Shown here: one piece after another, positions 5,721-7,034 of the stretch
Numbering within the stretch: the stretch's first letter is position 1
Layout of the letters: every line of letters starts with the position of its first letter
From: Lachnospiraceae bacterium UBA4316
Lineage (GTDB): Bacteria; Bacillota; Clostridia; Lachnospirales; Lachnospiraceae
Assembly (NCBI GenBank): GCA_002394535.1
Contig: DGUG01000109.1
Span: 1 to 7,034, forward strand
Length of the DNA: 7,034 nt
Direction of reading: 5' to 3'
Made by a program: the position numbers and the translations under genes
The notes under the pieces: model-generated
What the model was told of the DNA's origin: nothing
The model's input: the letters and a program-made list of their open reading frames with translations, nothing else
Database searches by the model: none

Positions 5721-7034
5721 TTATTTAAACGGATTCTCATCCGGGTAACGTACGTCCGCCGGCTGATTGTATCCGATATCCTCTACGGGTACTCCGATGT
5801 ACTTAAATACCTCATAAAGTGCCTTTCCGAAGTGGCCGAATGCTACCGCACCGTGATGAGGGAAATTCTTTCCGATGAGTACATGGCGATAGAAACGTCC
5901 CATTTCCTTGATGGCGAATACACCGATACCGCCGAAGGACTTGGTGGCAACGGGAAGAACCTCGCCTTCTGCAAGGTATGCTCTAAGCTGTGTGTCCGCA
6001 GTGGACTGGAGACGGAAGAACGTAATATCGCCGGGTACAATGTCGCCCTCGAGTGTTCCGTTGGTAACTTCCACGGGAAGGGCTCTTGCCATGATCTTCT
6101 GATATTTCATCTCACAGGATGCGAGTTTGGAAGAGCAGGTATTTCCGCAATGGAAGCCCATGAATGTATCGGTAAACTGATAATCGAATTTGCCCTCGAT
6201 GGATTCTTTATACATATCCTTGGGAACGGAGTTATTGATATCAAGAAGTGTTACCGCATCTTCGGATACACAGGTTCCGATAAACTCGCTTAAGCATCCG
6301 TAGATATCCACTTCACAGGATACCGGAATGCCTTTACCGGTCAGACGGCTGTTGACATAGCAGGGTACAAAACCGAACTGTGTCTGGAATGCCGGCCAGC
6401 ATTTGCCTGCGATGGCAACATATTCTCTGTATCCCTTGTGCTGCTCCACCCAGTCAAGCAAGGTCAGTTCATACTGTGCAAGTTTGGCAAGAACTTCGGG
6501 TTTCTTGTTTCCCGCACCGAGTTCTTTCTCCATATCCGCAATAACTTCCGGAATACGCACATCGCCCGCATGTTTGTTGAAGGATTCGAAAAGATCCAGT
6601 TCGGAGTTTTCTTCGATTTCCACGCCGAGATTGTAAAGCGGTTTGATCGGGGCATTGCATGCTAAGAAGTTTAACGGTCTGGGGCCGAAGGATATGATCT
6701 TTAATTTGGAGAGGCCTACAACCGCACGCGCAACCGGAAGGAAGTCGTGAATCATCTGTGCGCAATCCTCGGCATCACCCACGGGATATTCGGGAATGTA
6801 TGCTCCGATATTGCGAAGTTTTAAGTTATAACTTGCATTAAGCATACCACAGTAAGCATCGCCTCTGCCGTCCATTAAGTCTGCCTGGCTTTCCTCTGCT
6901 GCCGCACAGAACATTTTCGGTCCGTCAAAATGCTTAGCCAGCAAAGTCTCGGAAATCTCCGGTCCGAAGTTCCCCAGATATACGCATAATGCATTGCATC
7001 CGGCCTTCTTGATGTCCTCTAAGGCCTGTACCAT
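5721..7034 (-). CDS. L-fucose/L-arabinose isomerase family protein, N-terminus outside the window
   Basis: The visible 437 residues contain hallmarks of the L-fucose isomerase fold: a Rossmann-like N-terminal part (NALCVYLGNFGPE, FGPRPLNF), then the segment with probable metal ligands, CEVDIYG (Glu at visible residue 241) and LLDINNS (Asp265), and a C-terminal barrel with NFPHHGAVAFGHFG (His393/394 or 401). These match the Glu, Asp and His that bind Mn2+ in this family, so the enzyme probably interconverts an aldose and a ketose in the cytoplasm. Which sugar (L-fucose, L-arabinose or another) cannot be told from this. Members of this shorter branch run to nearly 500 residues, so roughly 50-70 N-terminal residues are probably missing; the Met at the window edge is likely internal. 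It ends at TAA and is followed by a strong intrinsic terminator, so it is the last gene of its own transcript. Confidence 0.85.
   Translation of the reverse strand: MVQALEDIKKAGCNALCVYLGNFGPEISETLLAKHFDGPKMFCAAAEESQADLMDGRGDAYCGMLNASYNLKLRNIGAYIPEYPVGDAEDCAQMIHDFLPVARAVVGLSKLKIISFGPRPLNFLACNAPIKPLYNLGVEIEENSELDLFESFNKHAGDVRIPEVIADMEKELGAGNKKPEVLAKLAQYELTLLDWVEQHKGYREYVAIAGKCWPAFQTQFGFVPCYVNSRLTGKGIPVSCEVDIYGCLSEFIGTCVSEDAVTLLDINNSVPKDMYKESIEGKFDYQFTDTFMGFHCGNTCSSKLASCEMKYQKIMARALPVEVTNGTLEGDIVPGDITFFRLQSTADTQLRAYLAEGEVLPVATKSFGGIGVFAIKEMGRFYRHVLIGKNFPHHGAVAFGHFGKALYEVFKYIGVPVEDIGYNQPADVRYPDENPFK

Noticed and set aside
5832..6293. 153-residue open frame on the plus strand
   Set aside because: It is antisense to the well-supported sugar isomerase gene and resembles no protein family.

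Overview
The window looks like a stretch of chromosome from a low-to-moderate GC Firmicute, probably a gut- or rumen-type Clostridia member such as the Lachnospiraceae. This rests on strong GGAGG-type ribosome binding sites, Gram-positive-style lipoprotein signal peptides, Asp-rich 'DDD-x-PEL' lipoproteins, and an L-fucose/L-arabinose isomerase family sugar enzyme. The taxonomic call is inference. All six supported genes are on the minus strand, so the order of transcription runs from the right edge to the left.

Right edge (5721-7034): the C-terminal ~437 residues of a sugar isomerase of the L-fucose isomerase fold. Its N-terminus lies outside the window. It ends at a clear intrinsic terminator (5650-5691).

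Middle (2348-5595): a compact four-gene cluster, probably one operon, read from an extended -10 promoter (5641-5649) just past that terminator. In order it encodes a small two-helix membrane protein, a large lipoprotein with two Asp-rich motifs (8-nt overlap), a second lipoprotein with an HELFH zinc-metallopeptidase motif (ATGA overlap), and a small soluble protein of unknown function (23-nt gap). The tight overlaps suggest coupled translation and a joint role at the cell surface. No known system is recognised.

Left-middle (671-2272): an AT-rich self-contained unit carrying one gene, an archaeal-type (DUF234-like) AAA+ ATPase with a winged-helix region and a C-terminal PD-(D/E)XK nuclease-like domain. 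The gene has its own near-consensus promoter. Both edges of the unit carry related copies of a CAAC-N3-TCCCCA motif in inverted pairs, and the two outermost copies are inverted relative to each other (11 of 13 positions match). This resembles a small mobile or selfish unit, or alternatively a self-regulated locus, and is the most interesting part of the window.

Left edge (79-552): a small tetraspan membrane protein with its own ribosome binding site and a weak hairpin downstream. No RNA genes, CRISPR arrays or recognised insertion sequences were seen.
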